Both the position numbers and the translations under genes were made by a program. Positions 9,071-14,506 of a stretch of 17,768 bases of DNA are shown piece by piece. This stretch comes from Gemmatimonadota bacterium. GTDB lineage: Bacteria; Gemmatimonadota; Gemmatimonadetes; Gemmatimonadales; Gemmatimonadaceae. Under the pieces are notes generated by a model that searched no databases, was not told where the DNA came from, and was given only the letters and a program-made list of their open reading frames with translations. The stretch lies in the NCBI GenBank assembly GCA_947475795.1, contig CANJOX010000019.1:1-17768 (forward strand), read 5' to 3'. How positions within the stretch are numbered: the stretch's first letter is position 1; each line of letters opens with the position of its first letter.

Positions 9071-10963
9071 ATGCGTTTCCCGCAATTCTCCCGAATTGCC
9101 GTCGCTCTCGCGGTCAGTTCGAGTCTCGCCCTGACCGCCTGTGACTCCTCGAGCACGACGGCCGCCAAGACGCTCTCGTCCATCAGTGTGAGCCCGTCCA
9201 CGGCGAATCTCGCTATCGGCGGCACGCAGGCGCTGACCGTCACGGGGTCCTACTCCGATGGGTCCACGACGGCGCTGTCCACCGGCGTCACGTTCACGTC
9301 GTCGGCCAGCGCCGTCGCCACGGCCAGCGCCACGGGTCTCGTGACCGCGGTCGCCGCCGGCACCGCCACGATCACCGCCACGGCCTCCGGGAAGACCGCC
9401 ACGGCCGTGATCACCGTGGCACCGTCGCTCGCGTCGATTGCCATCACGCCGGCCACCGTGTCGCTCGCCATTGCCGGCACGCAGCAGCTCACCGTTACCG
9501 GCACGTACAGCGACGCCACCACCGGCGCCCTCGCCTCCGGCGTCACGTTCGCCTCGTCGGCGGCCAACGTCGCCACGGTCAGTGCCACCGGCCTCGTGAC
9601 GGCCGTTGCCGCCGGCACCACGACCATCACCGCCACGCACACGGCCTCCACGCGCACCGCGACGCGTGTGGTGACGGTCACACCGCCGGCGCCGCCCGCG
9701 GGCTCGCAGGTCTTCTCCGACGCCTATGATACGGGGGTGTCGTTCGCCGACTTCGGCGGCGCCGCGAACAATGTGTCCGTCGACGCCACGACGCTCTACA
9801 ACGGCCGCAAGACGCTCAAGGCCGTCGTCACCGGCAGCGGCGCCTACTCGGGTGGTGCACTCGTCGCCGCCACGCCGCGCAATCTGTCGGCGTTCAACGC
9901 GCTCACCTTCTGGGCCAAGAGCAGCGTCGCCAACACCACCATGAAGGTCGGGATCGGCAACGCCGCCTCCGGCACCCCGGTGCTCAACGCGGAATCGATC
10001 GGCATCCCGCTCACCACCACGTTCACGAAGTACACGATCCCAATCCCGAACCCGGCCAAGACCACCGCCGCGAACGGTCTGTTCCACTTCGCCGACGGCC
10101 CGAACAACTACACGGTGTGGTTCGCCGACATGCAGTACGAGACGCTGCCGGCCGCCCAGCTCGGCGCGCCCTCCGCGGCCACCGTCGGCTGGCAGCCGCT
10201 CAACGTGTCCGTGGGCACGCCGCAGCAGATGAACCCGGGTCCGAACACGGTGAGCTACACCACCCCCGTGCTCCCCAACGGCGGCAAGCTCACCGACGTG
10301 GCGTGGCGCTGGTACAACCTCACGTCCAGCAACCCCGCCGTCGCCACGGTGAGCGCCGATGGACTCGTGACGGGCTTGACCGCCGGCACGACCACGATCA
10401 CCGCCACCATGAACGGCGTGACTGTACCGGGCAGCGCCACGGTCACGGTCACCGCCCCGCTGGGCGTCCCCTCCACGATCGCCGCCGCACCCACCAAGGC
10501 CGCCGCCGATGTGATCTCGCTCTTCACCACCGCCTACACCAACCGGGGCGTCGATACCTGGCGCACCAGCTGGAGCGCGGGCAACAGTGAACTGACGGAT
10601 CCGTTCACCGTGGCCGGCCGCGGCATCAAGAAGTACTCGCTCTTCAACTTCGTCGGCATCGAGTTCGGCACCAGCGTGCCCGCCAACATCGTGGACGCCT
10701 CCAACATGGTCGGCATCCACATCGACGTCTGGTCGCCGAACCCGTCGGCCGGTCTCGAAATCCAGCTGGTGAACGACGCCACCGGCACCGCTGCCATCGG
10801 CAAGTATCAGGCGGGCCGGATTGCCGCCGGCAGCTGGGTGTCGCTCGACATTCCGCTCGCCAGCTTCGCCGGCCTGTCGGCCAAGAACCGGCTGCAGCAG
10901 ATGCTCTTCGTCGGCGCCTCGCCCACGATTCTCTACGTCGACAACATCTACTTCTACCGTTAG
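9071..10963 (+). CDS. Lipoprotein with three Big_2 Ig-like repeats and two carbohydrate-binding-like modules
   Basis: A 630-residue surface lipoprotein. ATG 9071 is chosen because GGAGG (9060-9064) lies 6 nt upstream and the protein then begins with a type II signal and lipobox LTAC (C24). Two Big_2 immunoglobulin-like domains follow (~33-118 and ~119-205), each ending with the hallmark GLVTAVAAGT(A/T)TITAT. A beta-sandwich module of about 145 residues (~214-360) ends FADMQYE. A third, diverged Big_2 repeat spans ~365-463 (GLVTGLTAGTTTITAT). A second sandwich (~478-630) ends in YVDNIYFYR. The two sandwiches resemble each other in layout and look like the CBM modules appended to secreted glycoside hydrolases, but no catalytic domain is present. 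It probably binds glycans at the cell surface, for example as a polysaccharide-capture protein. No TonB receptor or hydrolase is adjacent. Confidence 0.85.
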   Translation: MRFPQFSRIAVALAVSSSLALTACDSSSTTAAKTLSSISVSPSTANLAIGGTQALTVTGSYSDGSTTALSTGVTFTSSASAVATASATGLVTAVAAGTATITATASGKTATAVITVAPSLASIAITPATVSLAIAGTQQLTVTGTYSDATTGALASGVTFASSAANVATVSATGLVTAVAAGTTTITATHTASTRTATRVVTVTPPAPPAGSQVFSDAYDTGVSFADFGGAANNVSVDATTLYNGRKTLKAVVTGSGAYSGGALVAATPRNLSAFNALTFWAKSSVANTTMKVGIGNAASGTPVLNAESIGIPLTTTFTKYTIPIPNPAKTTAANGLFHFADGPNNYTVWFADMQYETLPAAQLGAPSAATVGWQPLNVSVGTPQQMNPGPNTVSYTTPVLPNGGKLTDVAWRWYNLTSSNPAVATVSADGLVTGLTAGTTTITATMNGVTVPGSATVTVTAPLGVPSTIAAAPTKAAADVISLFTTAYTNRGVDTWRTSWSAGNSELTDPFTVAGRGIKKYSLFNFVGIEFGTSVPANIVDASNMVGIHIDVWSPNPSAGLEIQLVNDATGTAAIGKYQAGRIAAGSWVSLDIPLASFAGLSAKNRLQQMLFVGASPTILYVDNIYFYR

Positions 10964-10968
10964 CCGGT

Positions 10969-10987
10969 GTGGGTCGTGCTGACCCAC
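10969..10987 (+). repeat. Short stem-loop after the Big_2 lipoprotein stop
   Basis: GTGGGTC (10969-10975) and GACCCAC (10981-10987) form a 7-bp stem with a 5-nt loop, 5 nt after the stop codon. It precedes the stronger terminator at 11011. Confidence 0.45.
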
Positions 10988-11010
10988 GACCCCTCTCACG
11001 CATGACCGAA

Positions 11011-11040
11011 CGGGCGCCCCCACGGGGCGCCCGTTTCGTT
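11011..11040 (+). terminator. Rho-independent terminator of the Big_2 lipoprotein gene
   Basis: A 10-bp GC-only stem, CGGGCGCCCC (11011-11020) and GGGGCGCCCG (11024-11033), with a 3-nt loop, is followed directly by TTTCGTT. It marks the end of the core region on the left of the accessory patch. Confidence 0.85.
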
Positions 11041-11080
11041 ATCCAGCATGGTGCGGCGTTGGTTTCACCCGGCCTGCAGC

Positions 11081-11124
11081 ATTCCGGTGACAGCACCGCG
11101 CAGCACAGGCGATACACTCGCCCC
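11081..11124 (+). promoter_or_regulatory. Promoter-like segment of comM 5' copy A
   Basis: The 44 nt before ATG 11125 are the same length as, and homologous to, the segments before ATG 12411 and ATG 12894. They include GTGACA and TACACT followed by six bases and the ATG, as in the intact gene. If it is used, the transcript would start at the ATG. This copy is the most diverged of the three in its upstream half. Confidence 0.4.
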
Positions 11125-11244
11125 ATGCTTGCCGCAGCCCCCTCCGCCGCCGTCCTCGGCATCGATGCCCTCGACGTCCTCGTCGAAGTGCATGTAGCCA
11201 ATGGGCTACCACAGTGGACCAGTGTCGGTACGAAACCCCCGTGA
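11125..11244 (+). pseudogene. comM 5'-end fragment, copy A
   Basis: The first 95 nt (11125-11219) match the start of the intact comM (12894-12988) at 94 of 95 positions; the only change is a synonymous GCA/GCC at codon 4. Codons 33-36 (TSVG) still resemble ComM. The frame then runs into KPP and a stop at 11242, giving 39 residues against 522 in the intact gene. From about 11220 to 11255 the DNA instead resembles what follows copy B, with GAAACCCCC and GGCGCAC shared. No ComM-like sequence is seen downstream, so this is a truncated 5' end. It may be the original comM start, separated from its gene by insertions. Confidence 0.8.
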
Positions 11245-11520
11245 GCGCGGCGCACATCACGCAGAGCGCCCCGTCGTGCAGCGGGCCTATCGCGCAGGCC
11301 GCAATATCAGCGTTGGGCCGCTCACGAACGTACGTCGCGACGTGACGTGGCGTGGTGGACGTCGCGTGCGTGATCGACGTGCTCTCGCGGCGTATGGTTG
11401 AACCGCCGCGGGTTTTCTGAGGACGGGTGCAGTCTCCCGCGAACACGTCGCAGCTCGCCGGCGTCGTGGCCGGTTTTTCGGTGTCGATCCGTGGCCGGAT
11501 TGAGGTGTCCACTGAGGGAC
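11245..11520 (+). other. Non-coding stretch between comM copy A and the toxin-antitoxin promoter
   Basis: No plausible gene is seen on either strand. It holds the palindrome ACGTCGCGACGT (11332-11343) with another ACGTCGCG at 11359-11366, and an IS-end-like motif beginning at 11399. The left part, to about 11255, is homologous to the sequence after copy B. Confidence 0.5.
11399..11424 (+). repeat. IS-end-like motif 1 (left end of a 1,220-bp inverted-repeat pair)
   Basis: Begins TGAACCGCCGCGGGTTTTCT. It matches the reverse complement of 12593-12618 at 23 of 26 positions. The TGAACCGC...GGGTTTTC pattern resembles IS3-family terminal repeats as I remember them. No transposase gene adjoins it. 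Confidence 0.6.
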
Positions 11521-11560
11521 TTGCCGCCAGTGCCCCAATCACGTACAGTAACTCTGTACA
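11521..11560 (+). promoter_or_regulatory. Toxin-antitoxin promoter and YefM-type operator
   Basis: TTGCCG (11521-11526) and TACAGT (11544-11549) are spaced 17 nt apart. Overlapping the -10 is a perfect inverted repeat, GTACAG (11543-11548) and CTGTAC (11554-11559), whose right arm contains TGTACA (11555-11560). TGTACA is the known operator core bound by YefM in Escherichia coli, so autorepression of the operon is inferred. Confidence 0.7.
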
Positions 11561-11590
11561 ACTTATGACACCTGCAGAGGGAAACCGTCC

Positions 11591-11875
11591 ATGACCAAAG
11601 CGACGTACAGCCATTTGCGCGAGCATCTCGCCGAGGTGTGGGACGCCGTCGAGGATTCCCAAGAGCCCATAATCCTCCAGCGTCGTGGCCATGAGGATTT
11701 GGCGCTGCTGCCGGCCGCCGAGCTGGCGGGCCTGATGGAAACGGCCCATCTGCTCCGGTCCCCCAAGAACGCCGCGCGGCTGATTGCGGCGCTGGCGCGA
11801 TCAGAAGCGCGGGACGTCGAGCCCACCACGCTGCAGGAGTTGCGCGCCTCCTTAGGCGCGCACGCGGCCGACTGA
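11591..11875 (+). CDS. yefM: YefM/Phd-family antitoxin
   Basis: A 94-residue antitoxin that should bind and neutralise the YoeB-like toxin encoded next and repress their common promoter. The N-terminal half (residues 1-55) has the Phd/YefM DNA-binding fold pattern: TYSHLREHLAEVWDAV, then PIILQRRGHEDLALLPAAEL. The METAHLLRSPKNAARLIAAL segment (~50-69) is the strongly conserved YefM signature leading into the toxin-wrapping C-terminal tail. GAGGG lies 9 nt before ATG 11591. The gene is preceded by a TGTACA-containing palindrome and followed after 9 nt by the toxin, the usual antitoxin-first order. The pair lies between comM 5' copies A and B, which suggests it arrived with an accessory element. 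Confidence 0.93.
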   Translation: MTKATYSHLREHLAEVWDAVEDSQEPIILQRRGHEDLALLPAAELAGLMETAHLLRSPKNAARLIAALARSEARDVEPTTLQELRASLGAHAAD

Positions 11876-11884
11876 CGGGCGGGC

Positions 11885-12223
11885 ATGGGAAAGCGTCCGC
11901 CCGTTCCCAAGGCCGCTGGCCGCGCCGCGGACCAGACAGCGAACAACGCCGCGGCGCGGCCGACGCGCCGCGATGCGGTGGTCCAGCCGGAGTGTCACGA
12001 GGATTTGCGTTACTGGGTCGCCGAGCAGCCTCGCATCGCGCTCAAGTTGCTGGACCTGATGGAGGTGATCATGCGGACGCCGTTCACCGGCATTGGGAAG
12101 CCGGAGCCGCTCAAGGCGCTTGGTGCCAACGTGTGGTCGCGCCGGATCACCCAAGAGCATCGGCTCGTCTACAAGGTGTACGATGACCGCATCGACTTCC
12201 TGCAGGCCCGGTACCACTACTGA
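11885..12223 (+). CDS. yoeB: YoeB/Txe-family mRNA interferase toxin with N-terminal extension
   Basis: A 112-residue toxin of the RelE superfamily that would cleave mRNA at the ribosome when released from its antitoxin. The family core is complete: LRYW (41-44), RTPFTGIGKPEPLK (64-77, with E74 matching the catalytic glutamate), WSRRITQEHRLVY (84-96, catalytic arginine) and the C-terminal YHY (H111, Y112). YoeB is usually ~84 residues. Here about 28 extra Arg/Ala/Pro-rich residues precede the core. They may be a real extension or a misplaced start; an in-frame GTG near codons 32-33 would give the canonical length. ATG 11885 follows the antitoxin stop by 9 nt, with a G-rich stretch (GGGCGGG) upstream. 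All catalytic residues are intact, so it appears functional. Confidence 0.92.
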   Translation: MGKRPPVPKAAGRAADQTANNAAARPTRRDAVVQPECHEDLRYWVAEQPRIALKLLDLMEVIMRTPFTGIGKPEPLKALGANVWSRRITQEHRLVYKVYDDRIDFLQARYHY

Positions 12224-12240
12224 TCCAGTCCAGAGTGAAC

Positions 12241-12266
12241 TGAATCGCCTCGTGCTTTTAGGAGAC
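12241..12266 (+). repeat. IS-end-like motif 2
   Basis: Begins TGAATCGCCTCGTGCTTTTA and ends in GGAGAC. It lies 17 nt after the toxin stop, in the same orientation as the motifs at 11399 and 12622, and matches the latter at 20 of 26 positions. No transposase gene is seen. Confidence 0.5.
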
Positions 12267-12281
12267 GGTTTTGGTTAAGTA

Positions 12282-12301
12282 CACCCACTGGGACGTGGGT
12301 G
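12282..12301 (+). terminator. Hairpin after the toxin-antitoxin operon
   Basis: CACCCAC (12282-12288) and GTGGGTG (12295-12301) make a perfect 7-bp stem with a 6-nt loop, 58 nt beyond the toxin stop. There is no long T-tract, so the terminator call is weak. Confidence 0.35.
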
Positions 12302-12366
12302 CGTTGTAGGTGGTCATGCGGCGCCGCACACGGCGCGTCGGCGTTCGTGCGGTAACGCCCGCCGCA

Positions 12367-12410
12367 TTTCGATGACAGTGATCGGGCGCCGGGCATTGAA
12401 CTGTCTCCCC
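12367..12410 (+). promoter_or_regulatory. Promoter-like segment of comM 5' copy B
   Basis: The 44 nt before ATG 12411 are homologous to those before the intact comM. The outer 19 nt (TTTCGATGACAGTGATCGG) match the intact copy at 18 of 19 positions. The -10-like box is degraded (GAACTG in place of TACACT), so this copy is probably inactive. Confidence 0.4.
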
Positions 12411-12572
12411 ATGCTTGCCGCCGCTCCCTCCGCCGCCGTCCTCGGCATCGATGCCCTCGACGTGCTCGTCGAGGTGCATGGAGCCAATGGGCTACCACAG
12501 TGGACCACGGTGGGGATGAAACCCCCATCGCTCGGCGCACTCTCTACTCACCCCATCTTCGGGCTTGGTTGA
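12411..12572 (+). pseudogene. comM 5'-end fragment, copy B
   Basis: The first 95 nt (12411-12505) match the intact comM at 91 of 95 positions. Three changes are synonymous (codons 5, 18, 21) and one is not (codon 24, glycine for valine, within EVHVANGLP). After TTVGM the frame passes into KPPSLGAL and stops at 12570-12572, giving 53 residues. The sequence downstream (12506-12540) is homologous to the region after copy A, not to comM. The copy therefore carries the upstream flank of copy C and the downstream flank of copy A, as a junction between two tandem elements would. A functional peptide is unlikely. Confidence 0.8.
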
Positions 12573-12592
12573 AGCGGGACTCGACTAGGTGA

Positions 12593-12618
12593 GTCTTCGG
12601 AAAACCCGGGGCGGTTCA
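12593..12618 (-). repeat. IS-end-like motif 3 (right end of the 1,220-bp pair)
   Basis: On the minus strand it begins TGAACCGCCCCGGGTTTTCC. It pairs with the motif at 11399 at 23 of 26 positions in inverted orientation, enclosing the toxin-antitoxin operon and comM copy B. The 3-bp flanks (GGT on the left, CTT on the right) are not a duplicated target site. Confidence 0.6.
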
Positions 12619-12621
12619 CTT

Positions 12622-12647
12622 TGAATCGCACCGAGTTTTCAGGAGCC
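12622..12647 (+). repeat. IS-end-like motif 4
   Basis: Begins TGAATCGCACCGAGTTTTCA. It faces motif 3 across only three bases (CTT, 12619-12621), an arrangement like abutted left and right ends of an IS3-family element. No partner right end was found further downstream. Confidence 0.55.
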
Positions 12648-12649
12648 AC

Positions 12650-12817
12650 ATGTCATTCCGTCCTGCCCGCGCTGGAGGTGCACGCAGACCAACGGGGTTG
12701 TGTGCCCATCTCCATGCGACAATACGCCGTTCCACCGCGCGGCGACTCGATCATGGCGACGTCGCGGGCATTGCACTGTGGACAAGTGCGCGACCCACAC
12801 GCGCACCAGCAACGTGA
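12650..12817 (+). CDS. Candidate small ORF, 55 residues, unknown
   Basis: It starts at ATG 12650 with AGGAG at 12641-12645, a well-placed Shine-Dalgarno, and stops at TGA 12815-12817. The peptide (MSFRPARAGGARRPTGLCAH at the start) is Arg/Ala/Thr-rich with no domain or membrane segment and resembles GC-rich random translation. The AGGAG is also part of the IS-end-like motif, so the ribosome site may be coincidental. It could be a relic at the start of a lost transposase or cargo gene. Confidence 0.15.
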   Translation: MSFRPARAGGARRPTGLCAHLHATIRRSTARRLDHGDVAGIALWTSARPTRAPAT

Positions 12818-12849
12818 CGTCCATGCGGCGGCAAGACCACGCGCGCACA
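12818..12849. other. Residual spacer between the accessory patch and the comM promoter
   Basis: Nothing recognisable is seen in these bases. Together with 12650-12817 they form the unexplained part of the 483-bp unit between copies B and C. Confidence 0.4.
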
Positions 12850-12893
12850 CTTCCGATGACAGTGATCGGTGCCCCGCGCCGTACACTCTCCCC
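12850..12893 (+). promoter_or_regulatory. Promoter of intact comM, probably leaderless
   Basis: TACACT (12882-12887) ends six bases before ATG 12894, so transcription from it would begin at or next to the start codon. ATGACA lies 20 nt further upstream as a possible, widely spaced -35. There is no Shine-Dalgarno. The same arrangement is seen at copy A. Confidence 0.45.
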
Positions 12894-14462
12894 ATGCTTG
12901 CCGCCGCCCCCTCCGCCGCCGTCCTCGGCATCGATGCCCTCGACGTCCTCGTCGAAGTGCATGTAGCCAATGGGCTACCACAGTGGACGCTCGTCGGTCT
13001 CGCCGCGACGGCCGTGAAGGAAAGCCGCGACCGCGTGCACGCGGCGCTGGCGAACTCCGGATTCACGATTCCACCACGCCGGATCACGGTGAATCTCCAG
13101 CCTGGAGACTTACCGAAAACCGGCACGGCGTTCGATCTCCCCATTGCGCTGGCCCTGCTCGCCGCAACGGGACAGATCCCCGCCGACGCCCTCCCGCACA
13201 CCTGCGCGGTCGGCGAACTCGGCCTCGACGGACAACTCCGGAGCGTGCGCGGGGTGCTCGCCGTGGCGCGGCACGTCGCCGCGACCAGCGACGCCCTGCT
13301 GATCGTTCCGCCCGACAATCTGGCCGAAGCGCTGCGTGTGCCGAGCGCGCGCGCGATGGCACCACGCACCCTCGAAGAACTGGTGCGCGCGCTGCGCGAT
13401 GGGACGGCGCGCAGCGCCACGCGACCGCGACGCACCGAGACGCGCCCCGATGACACACCAGACCTTGGCGATGTCGTGGGTCAGTCACTCGCCGTGCGCG
13501 CCCTCGAAATCGCGGCGGCCGGTTCGCACAACCTGTTGTTGGTCGGCCCACCGGGCGCCGGCAAAACCATGCTCGCCCGTCGACTGCCCGGCATTCTGCC
13601 GCCACTCGATGAACAGGAAGCACTCGAGGTACTCGCTATTCACTCCGTGGCCGGATTGCTGGGCCCGGAGCTGGTGCCCACCAGCGCCACACCCGCACGT
13701 CCGTTCCGCGCGCCGCATCACTCCATCTCCACCGCCGGACTCGTTGGTGGCGGCGGGTGGCCACGCCCCGGTGAGGTGAGTCTCGCGCATCGTGGCGTGT
13801 TATTCCTCGACGAACTGTCGCTCTTTCCGCGACACACGTTGGAGTCGCTGCGGCAACCGCTCGAGGACGGCGTGGTGGTCGTCGCCCGCGCCGCGCGCGC
13901 CGTGCGATTTCCGTCGCGCTTCGCCCTCATCGCCGCCAGCAATCCATGCCCGTGCGGGTACGCCGGCTGCGAGGACCGACACTGCCGATGTTCGGTGGCC
14001 GACCTCGAGCGGCATAGAGCGCGACTGTCGGGGCCACTGGCCGATCGCATTGACTTGCACGTGCATGTGCAGCGGGTGCCACCCAGCGACCTCGCCGCGC
14101 ACACGCCGCAGGAGCGCTCAGCCGACGTGCGCACCCGCGTGATCGCCGCGCGTGAGCGGCAGCGCGCGCGTTACGCCCACACCGCCGGCACGCAGCCACT
14201 GGCCGCCCTCACCAACGCCACCGCACCGGTGCGCCTCATCGCACCCGCCGCGCGACTGGAGCCCGACGCCCGCGCGTTACTGGTTCGCGCCGCCGACAAA
14301 CTCACCCTGAGCGCCCGCGCATATCACCGCGTGCTGCGCGTGGCACGCACCATCGCGGATCTCGATGACCTCGAGGTGGTGAACCGCATGCACGTGGGGG
14401 AGGCGCTGCGATACAGGCCGGTGGTGGATGAACACGCGTCGTCAGAACTGCCAACTGCTTAG
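12894..14462 (+). CDS. comM: ComM/YifB family Mg-chelatase-like AAA+ ATPase
   Basis: A 522-residue protein, close to the ~506 of E. coli YifB. In competent bacteria ComM is a hexameric helicase that promotes branch migration when imported DNA is integrated. Residues 1-170 are the ChlI/Lon-like domain (EVHVANGLPQWTLVGL, ITVNLQPGDLPK, FDLPIALALLAATG). The AAA+ Mg-chelatase domain follows with Walker A GPPGAGKT (218-225), PFRAPHHSIS (270-279), Walker B GVLFLDEL (301-308) and a five-cysteine cluster (C352, C354, C359, C364, C366) that may bind metal. The C-terminal Mg_chelatase_C domain covers about 420-510. The frame is open upstream to 12621, but alignment with YifB and the truncated copies at 11125 and 12411 place the start at 12894. 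It converges on the amidohydrolase gene with 44 nt between stops. Confidence 0.94.
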   Translation: MLAAAPSAAVLGIDALDVLVEVHVANGLPQWTLVGLAATAVKESRDRVHAALANSGFTIPPRRITVNLQPGDLPKTGTAFDLPIALALLAATGQIPADALPHTCAVGELGLDGQLRSVRGVLAVARHVAATSDALLIVPPDNLAEALRVPSARAMAPRTLEELVRALRDGTARSATRPRRTETRPDDTPDLGDVVGQSLAVRALEIAAAGSHNLLLVGPPGAGKTMLARRLPGILPPLDEQEALEVLAIHSVAGLLGPELVPTSATPARPFRAPHHSISTAGLVGGGGWPRPGEVSLAHRGVLFLDELSLFPRHTLESLRQPLEDGVVVVARAARAVRFPSRFALIAASNPCPCGYAGCEDRHCRCSVADLERHRARLSGPLADRIDLHVHVQRVPPSDLAAHTPQERSADVRTRVIAARERQRARYAHTAGTQPLAALTNATAPVRLIAPAARLEPDARALLVRAADKLTLSARAYHRVLRVARTIADLDDLEVVNRMHVGEALRYRPVVDEHASSELPTA

Positions 14463-14506
14463 AAGGCAGGGTGGAGGGTGTCAGGGTGGAGGAAGCAGAG
14501 AAACGA

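Noticed and set aside
8327..11023. A very long minus-strand open frame (898 codons) opposite the glycine-zipper and Big_2 genes
   Set aside because: It is Gly/Arg/Asp-rich low-complexity translation antisense to two genes with signal peptides, ribosome sites and domain repeats. Such frames are common in GC-rich DNA.
11039..11749. Minus-strand open frame across comM copy A; a similar one lies opposite copy B (12217-12540)
   Set aside because: They resemble each other only because the comM 5' block is repeated; the peptides are Arg/Gly-rich antisense translations.
11395..12301. Integron cassette array with classical attC sites
   Set aside because: GTTAAGT (12275-12281) fits the GTTRRRY core and toxin-antitoxin cargo is typical of cassettes, but no matching RYYYAAC partner or foldable attC arms were seen at consistent positions, and no integrase gene is present.
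12621..12893. In-frame upstream extension of comM
   Set aside because: It covers the IS-like end and promoter region, has no similarity to YifB proteins, and the repeated copies show that the homologous gene starts at 12894.
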